DNA from: Dendrolimus kikuchii | Taxonomy: Eukaryota; Arthropoda; Insecta; Lepidoptera; Lasiocampidae | Direction of reading: 5' to 3' | DNA: 64,000 nt | Assembly: GCA_019925095.2 (NCBI GenBank) | Contig: CM034412.1 | Location: forward strand, 7,127,501-7,191,500 | Shown here: positions 55,201-64,000 of the stretch, piece after piece | Position numbering within the stretch: position 1 is the first letter of the stretch | How the letters are laid out: every line of letters starts with the position of its first letter | The notes under the pieces: generated by a model | What the model saw: only the letters and a program-made list of their open reading frames with translations | The model's database searches: none | What the model was told of the DNA's origin: nothing | Translations under genes and position numbers: made by a program

Positions 55201-58200
55201 ATCATCACGTTTGTCCGTCCGTATGTACGGTCGCCCAAATTCGTCCTTGATCATTTCTCTAACATTTTGCTTTGCTCGACTCAAAAAGTTACGACGTCCA
55301 CGCATACATTCTCAAGTTTCATATACACCAATCAGGACGTTTCTCAAATGTTCAAAGTAAAGGAAACAATTATTCGTTTTTAGTTGCAATATGCACTTTG
55401 CCGTGGTAGCGTAATGGCTAGCGCACGCGTCCCAAACTCAAAGGGCGTGGGTTCGATCCTGGCCGGAACGTATGCACCACTTAGGCAGTTTTCTGACCTA
55501 ATGTGCATATTGTACAATTACCACGTGCTAATAACGGTGAAGGAAAACATCGTGATGCAACCTGCACATCGAGATAACCGATGTGTCAAACCTGCCAAGC
55601 CGCCTTGGACAAGCGTGGCGGGTATACTGTCCGTTCCCCCCCTATAGTGGGAGGCCCGAGCCCAGCAGTGGGACAATTTATGGGCTGTTATTACTTATAT
55701 ATGCACTTTGCCGATTGACGACGCCCTTTTTCTTTTGTATTCTGCTCTCGCTTTGTTACATACATACATAACTTCACGCCAGTTCCCTTGCGGGGTAGGC
55801 ACGAACAACAGAGCGCCATTCAGGCTTATTCTTACACACCTCACTTGCTTCTTTGACATTCATAGCTCTTGTCATGCACGCTCGTTTGTTCTTAAGGCTC
55901 GTGACATCACCTTCTGCTAGTACACGATCAATTTGATCATGGAAGGTGTGTCGTGGCCTTCCACGACTTCTGCATCCATCCACTTTTGCATTGTATATCT
56001 GTTTAGTCATTCTTTCATCATGCATTCTTTCCACATGCCCGAACCACCGGAGCATTCCTTTCCTTACCTTCACCCCGACACTCTCTTTCAGACCAACTCT
56101 CTTTCTTACTTCGGTATTACGAACGCGGTCCGCGAGCGTCACTCCGCAGATTTTGCGCAGTGCTCGCATCTCGACCGCGTTTACTCTACTTTCATGCTCT
56201 TTCTTCCATACCCAACTCTCGCTTCCATACGCGAGCGTAGGTACCAGCACCGCGTTGTGTACGGCGAGCTGGGCCTTCTGGCTGAGGTTCTTAGCGCCTA
56301 GAAGTTTACCTAACGCTCCATTTAAACTATTCCCCAAATTCACTCTTCTTACTGTAGATATAGCTGTACCTATTCTATTATATGCTGCTATACAACGGTA
56401 TAGTGAATTTTGAAAGCTAAATCTAAATGCTGATTTACATTGATCCAGTTACTGACTACTTACATATATTGTGTAATATCTATGTATCCTATTAATTACA
56501 TATATCTGATTAGCACACACACACAGCCCGGGTTGTCTGGAAGACATCGCTCTAAAGCGATAAGGCCGTCCTTTGTTCCTGCCTTGACACGAAATGACTG
56601 TAAATTATTTACTTTATGTGTGTGGTGAACAATAAAGTTTTTTTTTAAATCGGCAGACAAACACACACACTGTATATCCCTAAATTACGCAAGTTACGCT
56701 TGTGTTATGGGTAATATACAACGGACTACTCTGGGGCCGTTCCCAGACACCCAGACCATAGTAAATAACAGAGAAAATTCGTTTTCGAAATTTACCATAC
56801 CAGAATTCGAACCCGGAGCTTCTGCGTTGCAGTGAGGTAAGCCGGCAAAGGCTTCAAACCGCGTCAGTGCAGGAGCCTAAAATTGACTTCTGCCGTTTAC
56901 TTGAAGCCAGTAGACATTTTCACAATGCCAGTATGAATCCAGCACTGGCTTCTTTTGAATGTGAAGTCAGTAGCTGGATCAATGTAAACCAGCTTTAGGC
57001 CTTTTCAAACTAGACTTTTATACCAGCGTTATAAGCTAGTTTTCTGAAACGCGTGTAGGCGCGCGCGCAATTTGTACGAGTGGTGACGTCCTTAACGTGT
57101 AAGTGCGAGCCGCTTTTTCTTCTCTCGTCTTCAGATTCTTCATCGGAATCCATATTGCTACTGACACACGCCACCACCAGGAATATACCCATGTACGGGC
57201 GTTCGGCTTTTTAAAGCGCGCGGCGCGCGTTCGGTTCGACTATACGTGCAAAAAAATGCTAGTTTGAAAGCTCTCTAAGGTGGGGTTTACACGGGTGACT
57301 AAAGCCGCAAGCCCCAAAATTGGGAAACATCCGACTTTGGCCGCGCGGCGACCGGCCGCATGCGGCTGGTGACTAAAACCGACCGTGTAAACGATCAGTT
57401 GCAGGCGATCTCCCACTGCAGGAAGGAGTGTTTCGCGCACGTTGTTCCACTACCGCGATTCTACATATTGACCGAGCCGCATGCAATTTTAGTCACCTGT
57501 GTAAATGGGCTAGCGATGCGGCTTGGTGAGGCAATTTGTGAAGCGACTAGCCGCACGGCGAAAATCGACCCGTGTAAACCCCTCTTAAAAGAAAATTAGG
57601 GGCAATCGCCTTAGGTGTAACCGAGGAATGACTTTTTGAAATTGTGCAGAGACGTGTGGCATATCGTTAGTCGAATCTTAAAAATCATGACGATGATCAT
57701 TAATGGCCTTTTTATTTAAGTCAATAAATAGGTGTCGATATATTAGTTGCCGAAGTCCTGAAAATTTTATCGTTCCATACTCCCTCATTCCCTTAAGTTT
57801 AGAACTACAATATAATTGAAAGATCTTAAAAATCAAGGTATTAGTACTTTATAAATGCTTTCAATAAAAAACAGTTTGAATAATATACGTTGAGTAATAT
57901 TTGATGTAGGGTGTATTTTAAATCAAAAGTTTTTTATTAGTTCCATAGGCAAATGACGAAAAAAGTCGACTCTACGGAACTCACTGTTGTGCACGGACTG
58001 CTAAGCATTTGGTATTCTTTTTATTCTGGCAATTCACACAACAAATCATGGTATTAAATTAATCCTTCTTACAGTTGAGACGTAAACGTTTTGTTTTAGT
58101 CATGAATTGAAACCCATTATGGAAATGTTGCAGTGCTAATTAGAGATGTAGATTAACTGCGTAGGACATTCTAATAAATTAATTATTTATTCATTGTATG

Positions 58201-61200
58201 AGTAACACGAAGTGTTGTATAATCAATTTAGGTGCCTGAGCAAATTCAGTCAGAATTTTTGCAGTTATGTTTAAGTAATGTAGAACCTAGAAAATAGGTA
58301 ATACATGAAATAATGCTATTCATTAAAAAAAGGTCTACTTTTACGCAACACACACATGTGCATAATTAAATTACTGTATAGTAGTTAAATTATGTGTATG
58401 TGTGTAAGCAGATATTAGATTGTTCATTTCTGCCTTTCAATTTAAATTAAGCAACCAAAATGATCCATGTAAACATAAAATTGAATAATTGAATGTCGTC
58501 GTTTACCTTCCAGTTTTACAATTTTCAACCAGATTGATTCAATGTGGTAAATCCATATTGGACAGTTCATGTCAATGTACAGACAAGGCATGTTTAGAAT
58601 TTTATAATATTTTAGATTTACAGCTCTAAGTGACTAATTATAGTAAATTCCTCGTTGCAAGTTGAGATCTATAGTCTCTGCATAACCCTTATGAGAAACT
58701 GGTTGAATAATAGTAGCAAAGTTTTAGCACAGATATTTAATATAACTAGTGGTCGACCATGGTCGAAATTCGACCATAATAATTAATTTAAATTATAAGT
58801 TGGAACATTATTAAGGTTCTGTTGTCAAAGACTATACTTCAATAATCACTGATTTCGCCAAGGCTACTACACTGTTAATTTGACTTTAACAATAACAAAG
58901 GAGTATATATGCGTGTGTGTGTCAAATACATGGTATTGATTTATTTTTTATGCATAATTAAAAAAAAATTGCATTCGTCGCTTCTTTTCTATATAAACTA
59001 TAATTGTGGCGAAATTTCATACTCCTCCGTACGCGCAATTTTCGTAAAAAGGGGTACAAAGTTTCTGCTTCACGTATTAATATATAGATTGCATACATTA
59101 TTTTGATTTTGATAAAAACTTTCTAAAATCAATTGACCTAAGTGGTCAAATATCGAGTCGGCTGATTTTGAATTATAGAAAGACACATGGTGTATTGTAT
59201 TGTATGTATACAGTCTAGCTTGTAGGGGTCAATTTCTGTAAAGGAATTTCAAACGTCAAACTGAGGGAAAGGGTTTGCTGTATATTTTGACCTAATATGA
59301 AAACATCGAATTTTATGTCCATAATTTTATATTATTTCATATCCTTCTAAGACGGAACCACCACAAATTTGTTGCCGAACTGTCACACATAGTTAATTGG
59401 GAAGCACCACAAATTTGTGGTCAAATACAGATAATTGAAACGAACGTTGAACTGATGCTTTCTCCCTCTAACTACATAGAATTTGTGTTAGAATAAAAGA
59501 GACGATATAATTCTCTTGGTTTTGGCGCGGCAATCTTGAGGCCTGCTTTTGGGAAAAAAATATACTTTTGGTCCCCGTTTGAGTGATATTATATGATAGT
59601 AATATTTTCTTGAGTTTTCGCCACTAGTGCACATAATTAAAACTACATTTTAACGGGTTTTAAGCGCGGCAATTGATTTTTATTTCGGGTGGCCGAGATG
59701 TCGAAATAAAAATCATCGTGACCCTCGCTCTTTTATGCCATACGCTCTTCAAAAAGGGCGTGTACAGATAACTAAAGTCTCAACTACTTACTACTTACTC
59801 TCACTTGCCATCAAGTGGACCAGTTTGCCAGTTTACCTATAGGCAAACAAAAAAAAGGGTTTCGGGATGTTTGTTGTTTGTTTGTTCCTTCTCGACAGTA
59901 TTGTACCTAAATGAGTCGATTATTGTCATTTAGAATAAAGTGTATTTAACATAACGGTTTATGTTTAGATAGCGTATAGTGGGATGGTATCCACGGGATA
60001 ATGATTCGAAGTTTGTTTTATTTAGTTTTATACTAAGTTGTTAACTAATTCGAGTCGAAAGTTCTAGATAAACCATTTCACAAAACAATATTTCGGGGAT
60101 TTATCAATGTATTTTTATCTTTATCATGGGCAAATTAAGTTCGATTCGCGCAGATAAAAGGAATCCTTTCAGTGTTATTTGATGGCATTGCGCTAGGATA
60201 GATAATAGTAACAAGATAATTTGATTTATATTAAAAAAAATTCAACGGACAAGTGGCAAAACGAATCGCAACAAAGTTTTAACTTGAAATTTTACGGGCA
60301 GATTGTTAATGGACCTACTTGTCCAATTTGAAAACCTGCCCCTAAAACTTCAAGTTAAAATGTTGTTGCGATTCGTTTTGCAACTTATCAGTTGCCATTC
60401 GTTTTTCCACTTGTCCGTTGAAGTTTCACTTCAACTATGTGTCCCAGCACACATTTCGATTTTTCGCAGGTTTAATGCAAATTATGATTTGGTTAGGTTA
60501 GGTACATTTTAATTAATGCATTTTTTATTTAAACATATTTTATCAAACAAAAAAACAGAATTTAATCCGGAACCAAAAAACGCATCCATAGTATACTCTA
60601 TAATTAAGCCGCCTCTCACCACGTCTAGTCTAAATTTATGCCGCTCCTCCACGCGGCCTAACGCTTCGTGACAGAAAAATCCTAAGACCCCCCGTTTATA
60701 TAGAAGATTCACTTAAATCTTTTTTTCATATTTTTCAAACTAAAGCAAAAAATAGTTTACTTGTGAGGTACATACATAATACACGTTAGAAAAGAAACTA
60801 TAACTGTGAGAAGCTTCTAAATCATACATGGTATTATAAGGTTCTCGTATTTGCTAAAATGAATTTTTAATTATTCTTCTTGGAGTTTCCATAATAGAGA
60901 TTTTTCCTTGTTTCCAAGAATTTTCCATATTTGCTATGCAAAATGATTTTGGTTTGTTTCAGGGCCAATCTACTCGAACATGTCGTCTATCGCATGGGAT
61001 TACTTGCTGTCATTCGGTCGCGAGTTAAAAATGGTAAGGTTTTTTTAAATAAAGCTCCATTATACTAAGTGTATGCAAATAAGACAAACCCAGCAGCAAT
61101 CGGGAGATATTAACCAAGTTGATCTTTTCATATAAAATTTATTTAATATATATACCCTACTGTGCATTGAACTTGAGATCTCAGTGTTCTAGTAAACTAT

Positions 61201-63709
61201 AGAGTTTGGTAACATAGCAAAATTACTTGCTTCAATTTAGTAACTGAAGCTAAGTTCCCTACGCCAGCGCTTTGAGTTAGCTCAAAATTGCGCAACATAA
61301 TGCATCGTATGAGTCACAAAGCGAGTGCTATCCGCAGACTGTGTATCTTAGCTGATAGTACAGGCATCGTTGGAATGCAGATAGACTACTAAATATGTAT
61401 AATATAAAGCTGGCAGACAGCGTAGAATAGCACAGGCATTGCAGTATCACATACAGCGCAGTAATATGGGGGCCTATTCTGCTATTACTATCTTGTCAAA
61501 ATCGTTGGACACTATCGTTGCAATTGTAGGTTTGCCTGATTTCGGTATTCTGTTACTTCCAATGGCGTAACAGTGGCAAGTCACTATTGTCTTTATAAAT
61601 ATTTAAAAGCGCAAACTCGCAAAATATCCGTCCATTTTCATCCGTGCGGGAACGGAGAGAGAAATTGGCTAACACCCCTGGTCTAAAGTATGTCGCCATA
61701 ACAACTTTGAGCTGTGTTCCGGCATTAGTGACCAGGTTCCAGTCTCCCTTAAGAGAGCGGCAGCGCGTTTGTAGCACCTTTTATGTTGCAAATGTCTATA
61801 GGCGATGGTAACCGCTTTCCATCAAGTGGGCCGTCTGTCTGTCTGCTGAACTACTGCAATAAAAAATATATTAAAATTATCTTCGCTTTTCAATAATCAT
61901 TACGGCTAACGCTTTTTCTGTTAATAGTAATACCAATTTTTTGTTTACAATTATTCCGCCGTGACGATATCGAGAAGATTTTGGGGGTTTAAATAGTAAA
62001 ATACTATACTACTTTCACACTCGCAATGAAATAGTTCTTTGAATTAGTTTGTATATCTTGGTAAGCCCAAGATATTGAATTAGTAGAATTGGGCCTCAAG
62101 TAACACAGTGGCGTAGGCATAGTAGTCATTAGCATAGACTTAATAGCAGCAGAGACAGCGTAATACCACATTTGCGCCATGGAAAAAAATCGATTAATAA
62201 TGTCGTGGGTTAATCTGCGCTAGTTATGCAGTAAACTGAGCTAACGCACTTACGTGCCGTAGCGTAGTGTTACCCATGTCTAGTGAACTAGTCGAGACAG
62301 TCCTACTACACCACTAGACGAATATACCACTGAGGCCGTCAAGGGATGATATGACTACAAAAATTGCAGGTCGCACTATCGGTATCATGATCACCGCCTC
62401 CCACAATTTGGAGCCTGACAATGGGGTGAAGCTGATCGACCCTGATGGTGAGATGCTCGAACAGAGCTGGGAGGAGATCGCCACTAGGCTGGCCAATGTC
62501 AGGTGAAAACTTTTTTTTTAGTAAACATCGTCCTTGCTCAATTTTTTGTCATTCCGAAGCATTAAATTGCAGTACACTGTTAGAAAAAGCCTCCTTGAGA
62601 TTTGTACTTTGGCCTGATTCACATTTTCTTACCTTAAAAACCATACAAATCTGACAAGTGCTTGACATTTCAATTGAGGGGTTCGAACAGGTACTTGCTT
62701 CCAATGTTTTTGCCCCTAAGCTATGACACCACTATAAAGCAATTTAATCGAAAGTTCAAACCAATTTCCGTTTAAAGTATGTTTTAAGCATCAACAATAT
62801 AAAATGCATTCCATACATATATTTAATCGAATTAATAAAGTATTACAGTTTAGTAATATGAAATATTATGACTAAGAAAATTGTTACAAATTGGTTATTA
62901 TTGAAAACATGCAAAGAATGTGAAGAATTTTTAGTGTTTATTACATAGTTTGTAAACATAAACCCAAACACTTAGTCTCATACATCTACACACACACACA
63001 CACACACACTCTTAGTCTCATACATCTGCACACACACACGCACACTTACACACAGATATAGCTACACACCACATAAAAAATATTTGTATAAGGATTATTG
63101 TAATAAAAGTTATCTTTTAATGTTTAAGTTAATTGAGAGCGGGTACGTCTGACACAAGCATATATAAATAATTAATAGAAGATCCCATCCCCAAAATTAA
63201 AATTGTATATGCACTTTTGGAACAAAAACAACAATTATTATTATCAACCTTATTTTTTTGCAAAATGTTCCAATTCATACTTTACCTAATAAGAGAGCTA
63301 GGGAGGACAAAATTTTCACAACTTTGGAAGCAATTATCTCCTAACCTATTGACTTACAAAGTTTTTGCATTGTATAGTTATAATTTTATCAGATAAAAGT
63401 CCAGTATACAAAAATTTCAACTCTCAGTTGAGTTAGTGTTTTCTAAGTCCCTACAGCCTTATGTAAGATTATATATTTCTACCAAATTTCGTCCATAGAG
63501 ACCCAGTAGTTTCTGACGTAAAAAGCCATATAAATGGACTTGACGATTTTATAACAGTTCGGTTTTTCAAAATGCCTGAAGAACCCTAATGATCAAATTG
63601 TATCGTATTTCAGTGACAATGACTTAGAATCAACAACCGAGCAAGTTATCAAACAGGTCAATGCTGACATGTCCCTCAAGGCGAGCGTTTTCATAGGAAT
63701 GGACACAAG
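52154..63709 (+). CDS. PGM3: Phosphoacetylglucosamine mutase, 5' four exons
   Basis: The enzyme converts GlcNAc-6-phosphate to GlcNAc-1-phosphate in the cytosol, on the path to UDP-GlcNAc for chitin, glycoproteins and GPI anchors. Coding exons are 52154-52257, 60963-61033, 62370-62502 and 63614-63709; all junctions are GT-AG and keep frame. The 134 residues include [11 protein letters not shown] (25-35), [17 protein letters not shown] (38-54), IMITASHN with the phosphate-carrying Ser69, [16 protein letters not shown], and FIGMDTR at the end of exon 4. These are hallmark N-terminal domain segments of the alpha-D-phosphohexomutase AGM1/PGM3 type, nearly collinear with the animal enzyme (about 540 residues). 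The rest lies beyond the window. ATG 52154 is preferred over the in-frame ATG at 52199, as it is first after a stop at 52136 and gives the usual N-terminal length. No sign of decay. Confidence 0.95.
53720..54110 (-). pseudogene. Decayed LINE reverse-transcriptase fragment
   Basis: The minus strand gives [15 protein letters not shown]...IRDIADKL, the core downstream of the RT that is typical of LINE proteins ('TRKDRVRN' motif), followed by diverged text. A short ATC repeat lies at 53738-53755. Frames are broken. Confidence 0.65.
54326..54384. repeat. Perfect 23-bp inverted repeat
   Basis: Arms 54326-54348 and 54362-54384 are exactly complementary around a 13-base loop. The arms contain AATTTGCAACACTAGGAGTG. 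The text to the right (54385-54440, ..GGCCATCTGCTTG..GCAATAAAAAAA) is a family A 3' end, so this appears to be an inverted duplication within a family A copy. Confidence 0.85.
55404..55698 (+). repeat. tRNA-derived SINE1, full length, 15-bp TSD
   Basis: A box 55407-55417 (TAGCGTAATGG) and B box 55450-55459 (GGTTCGATCC). The perfect duplications ATATGCACTTTGCCG lie at 55389-55403 and 55699-55713, so the ends are exact (295 bp). It lies in PGM3 intron 1 in the sense orientation. The three ORFs crossing it are not genes. Confidence 0.95.
55756..56345 (-). mobile_element. 5'-truncated LINE 3' end, longest copy
   Basis: The minus ORF 56343-55774 gives 189 residues of the LINE protein C-terminus. 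It includes [52 protein letters not shown] and the terminal AYPAREL. The tail is a TATG repeat (plus-strand ACATACATACATAAC). It is open, unlike the other copies. The upstream limit, about 56345, is estimated from where the ORF and the resemblance stop. Confidence 0.88.
56528..56645 (+). repeat. LINE-type 3' end (family R)
   Basis: It reads GTTGTCTGGAAGACATCGC, then GCGATAAGGCCGTCC, then GAACAATAAAG and a T/A tail. It has the stem-loop (CGCTCTAAAGCG) seen in its relatives. A CA tract (56514-56524) lies just upstream. Confidence 0.7.
56660..56890 (-). repeat. tRNA-related SINE2 copy
   Basis: The minus strand has the head (GCTTTGCCGGCTTACCTCACTG..GGGTTCGAATTC) and a body with TGGGTGTCTGGGAACGGCC. 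The B-box-like GGGTTCGAATTC is well preserved. Confidence 0.65.
57005..57240 (-). other. GC-rich segment with a small acidic ORF
   Basis: The minus ORF 57192-57010 reads [17 protein letters not shown] after a short leader. It could be the start of a transposase-type protein or a chance frame. CGCG-rich text lies at 57215-57235. It was not identified. Confidence 0.25.
57276..57587. mobile_element. TIR element (MITE) with GGGTTTACACGGGT ends
   Basis: The left end TAAGGTGGGGTTTACACGGG and the complement of the right end (57568-57587) agree at most positions. The inside is GC-rich and lacks a transposase. The duplication was not resolved; TTAA lies at the right edge. Confidence 0.65.
58744..58790 (+). 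repeat. Short dispersed TGGTCG repeat
   Basis: ACTAGTGGTCGACCATGG..AATTCGACCATAATAATTAA, in the same orientation as 9121-9164. It includes the palindrome GGTCGACC. Confidence 0.6.
59605..59735. repeat. Decayed Penelope-type terminus
   Basis: TTCTTGAGTTTTCGCC..ATAATTAAAACTAC..GGTTTTAAGCGCGGCAATTG matches the outer part of the arm at 20366-20440. The hammerhead region is lost or scrambled (GTGGCCGAGATGTCG). Confidence 0.6.
60241..60422. mobile_element. Fold-back MITE in PGM3 intron 1
   Basis: TTCAACGGACAAGTGG at the left and its complement at the right (ending 60422) are the ends. Inner arms share CAAAACGAATCGCAACAA and TTTTAACTTGAA. The right arm has an extra ~25 bp. No ORF. Confidence 0.75.
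60963..61033 (+). CDS. PGM3: PGM3 coding exon 2
   Basis: 71 nt after TTTCAG, ending one base into the Gly59 codon before the donor GTAAGG. It encodes [19 protein letters not shown] and VKN. Confidence 0.95.
61648..61866 (+). repeat. A-tailed retroelement end (family A) in PGM3 intron 2
   Basis: It begins GTGCGGGAACGGAGAGAG, skips an internal block present in the long copies, and ends CTACTGCAATAAAAAAT. The ORF 61553-61777 is its reverse translation. Confidence 0.85.
62370..62502 (+). CDS. PGM3: PGM3 coding exon 3
   Basis: 133 nt between an ATTGCAG acceptor and a GTGAAA donor. It encodes the active-site block IMITASHN and the [13 protein letters not shown] metal/substrate-side segment. Confidence 0.95.
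62985..63060. repeat. (CA)n microsatellite, duplicated unit
   Basis: CA tracts are separated by the repeated phrase CTTAGTCTCATACATCT (62968 and 63011), so the tract and its flank were duplicated. It lies in PGM3 intron 3. Confidence 0.85.
63614..63709 (+). CDS. PGM3: PGM3 coding exon 4
   Basis: 96 nt between an ATTTCAG acceptor and a GTGAAA donor. It encodes [30 protein letters not shown], ending in the conserved G.DTR. Confidence 0.93.
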
Positions 63710-63944
63710 GTGAAATATATTGCATTTCGTTTTATTTTGATTATTTCATTGACTCGATATCGAGGGACGCTCGAAACATTTTGCAAATGCGTTAAGAAGA
63801 GGAATGAAAATTTCAAATGACACAAAGTGACAAAACACAAAAAAGTATTAAATATCAAGAGCGACATAAATGGAGTTCGCAATCTCGCTGGCGCATTACC
63901 ACGTTCTTTTGAAAATATAAATTAACAGAATTTATAATAGTATT

Positions 63945-64000
63945 TTTTTAAGTTTTCACACATAATTAAAATTACTTTCTGACGGTTTTAAGCGCGGCAA
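63945..64000. repeat. Penelope-type terminus at the window edge
   Basis: AAGTTTTCACACATAATTAAAATTAC..CGGTTTTAAGCGCGGCAA matches the outer arm text of 20366-20430. It is cut by the window end. Confidence 0.55.

Larger units (their letters stand above)
52258..60962 (+). other. PGM3 intron 1 (8.7 kb), repeat-filled
   Basis: It starts GTAAGT and ends TTTCAG. It holds a LINE fragment (53720), a palindrome (54326), a SINE1 (55404), a LINE end (55756), a SINE2 (56660), a TIR element (57276), Penelope termini (59600) and a fold-back (60241). Stretches 52260-53710, 54440-55388 and 57600-59600 show nothing else recognisable, apart from 58560-58620, a family B 3' scrap. Confidence 0.9.

Noticed and set aside
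62985..63060. CRISPR-like array
   Set aside because: It is a CA microsatellite with one duplicated flank, in a eukaryotic intron.

Overview
This is an AT-rich eukaryotic nuclear window made mostly of transposable-element (TE) debris, with one clear single-copy host gene. The TE mixture suggests an insect, most likely a moth or butterfly. It includes a Jockey-type LINE, a BEL/Pao LTR element, a Penelope-like element with a GIY-YIG nuclease, a decayed mariner, tRNA-derived SINEs, LINE ends with TATG-type tails, and short A-tailed repeats. The lepidopteran assignment is inferred from recognition, not from a search.

Layout. Bases 1-26,700 hold no convincing host gene. They carry nested repeats: a GC-rich A-tailed insertion (479-874), truncated LINE copies with perfect target-site duplications (TSDs) (2292-2536, 7772-8157, 12591-12768), a MITE with TTA duplications (3099-3575), a long hairpin (7256-7314), the 3' part of a retroelement ORF with a CCHC motif and PD..D residues (11643-12554, minus), a mariner pseudogene (14815-15470), a fold-back MITE (16662-16897), a LINE C-terminal fragment (18690-19095), and a Penelope-like remnant between two ~330-bp inverted arms (20399-21854). 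Each arm contains a hammerhead-ribozyme-like motif.

Bases 26,735-32,065 are an apparently full-length Jockey-type LINE with intact ORF1 (gag-like, three zinc knuckles) and ORF2 (endonuclease plus reverse transcriptase). A 5'-truncated, internally shuffled copy of its 3' end lies inverted 1.5 kb downstream (33600-34423) with a 10-bp TSD. Bases 35,804-42,714 are a very young BEL/Pao LTR retrotransposon on the minus strand. Its gag and pol are in one frame, separated only by a single UGA in a UGA-CUA context. Its LTRs are identical over 284 bp and it has a GTTAT TSD, but the 3' LTR lacks its first 63 bp, so pol now reads into the LTR.

Bases 42,720-52,150 are again repeat-rich and without a recognised gene. 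From 52,154 to the right edge runs the 5' part of the phosphoacetylglucosamine mutase gene (PGM3; fly orthologue nst) on the plus strand. Four coding exons join in frame (52154-52257, 60963-61033, 62370-62502, 63614-63709), giving 134 residues that include the active-site TASHN motif. Intron 1 is 8.7 kb and filled with SINE, LINE and MITE insertions. The gene continues beyond the window.

The observations most worth following are the hammerhead-like motif whose C3-G8 pair appears swapped to G-C, the UGA-CUA gag-pol junction, the asymmetric LTR deletion, and the shuffled Jockey copy.
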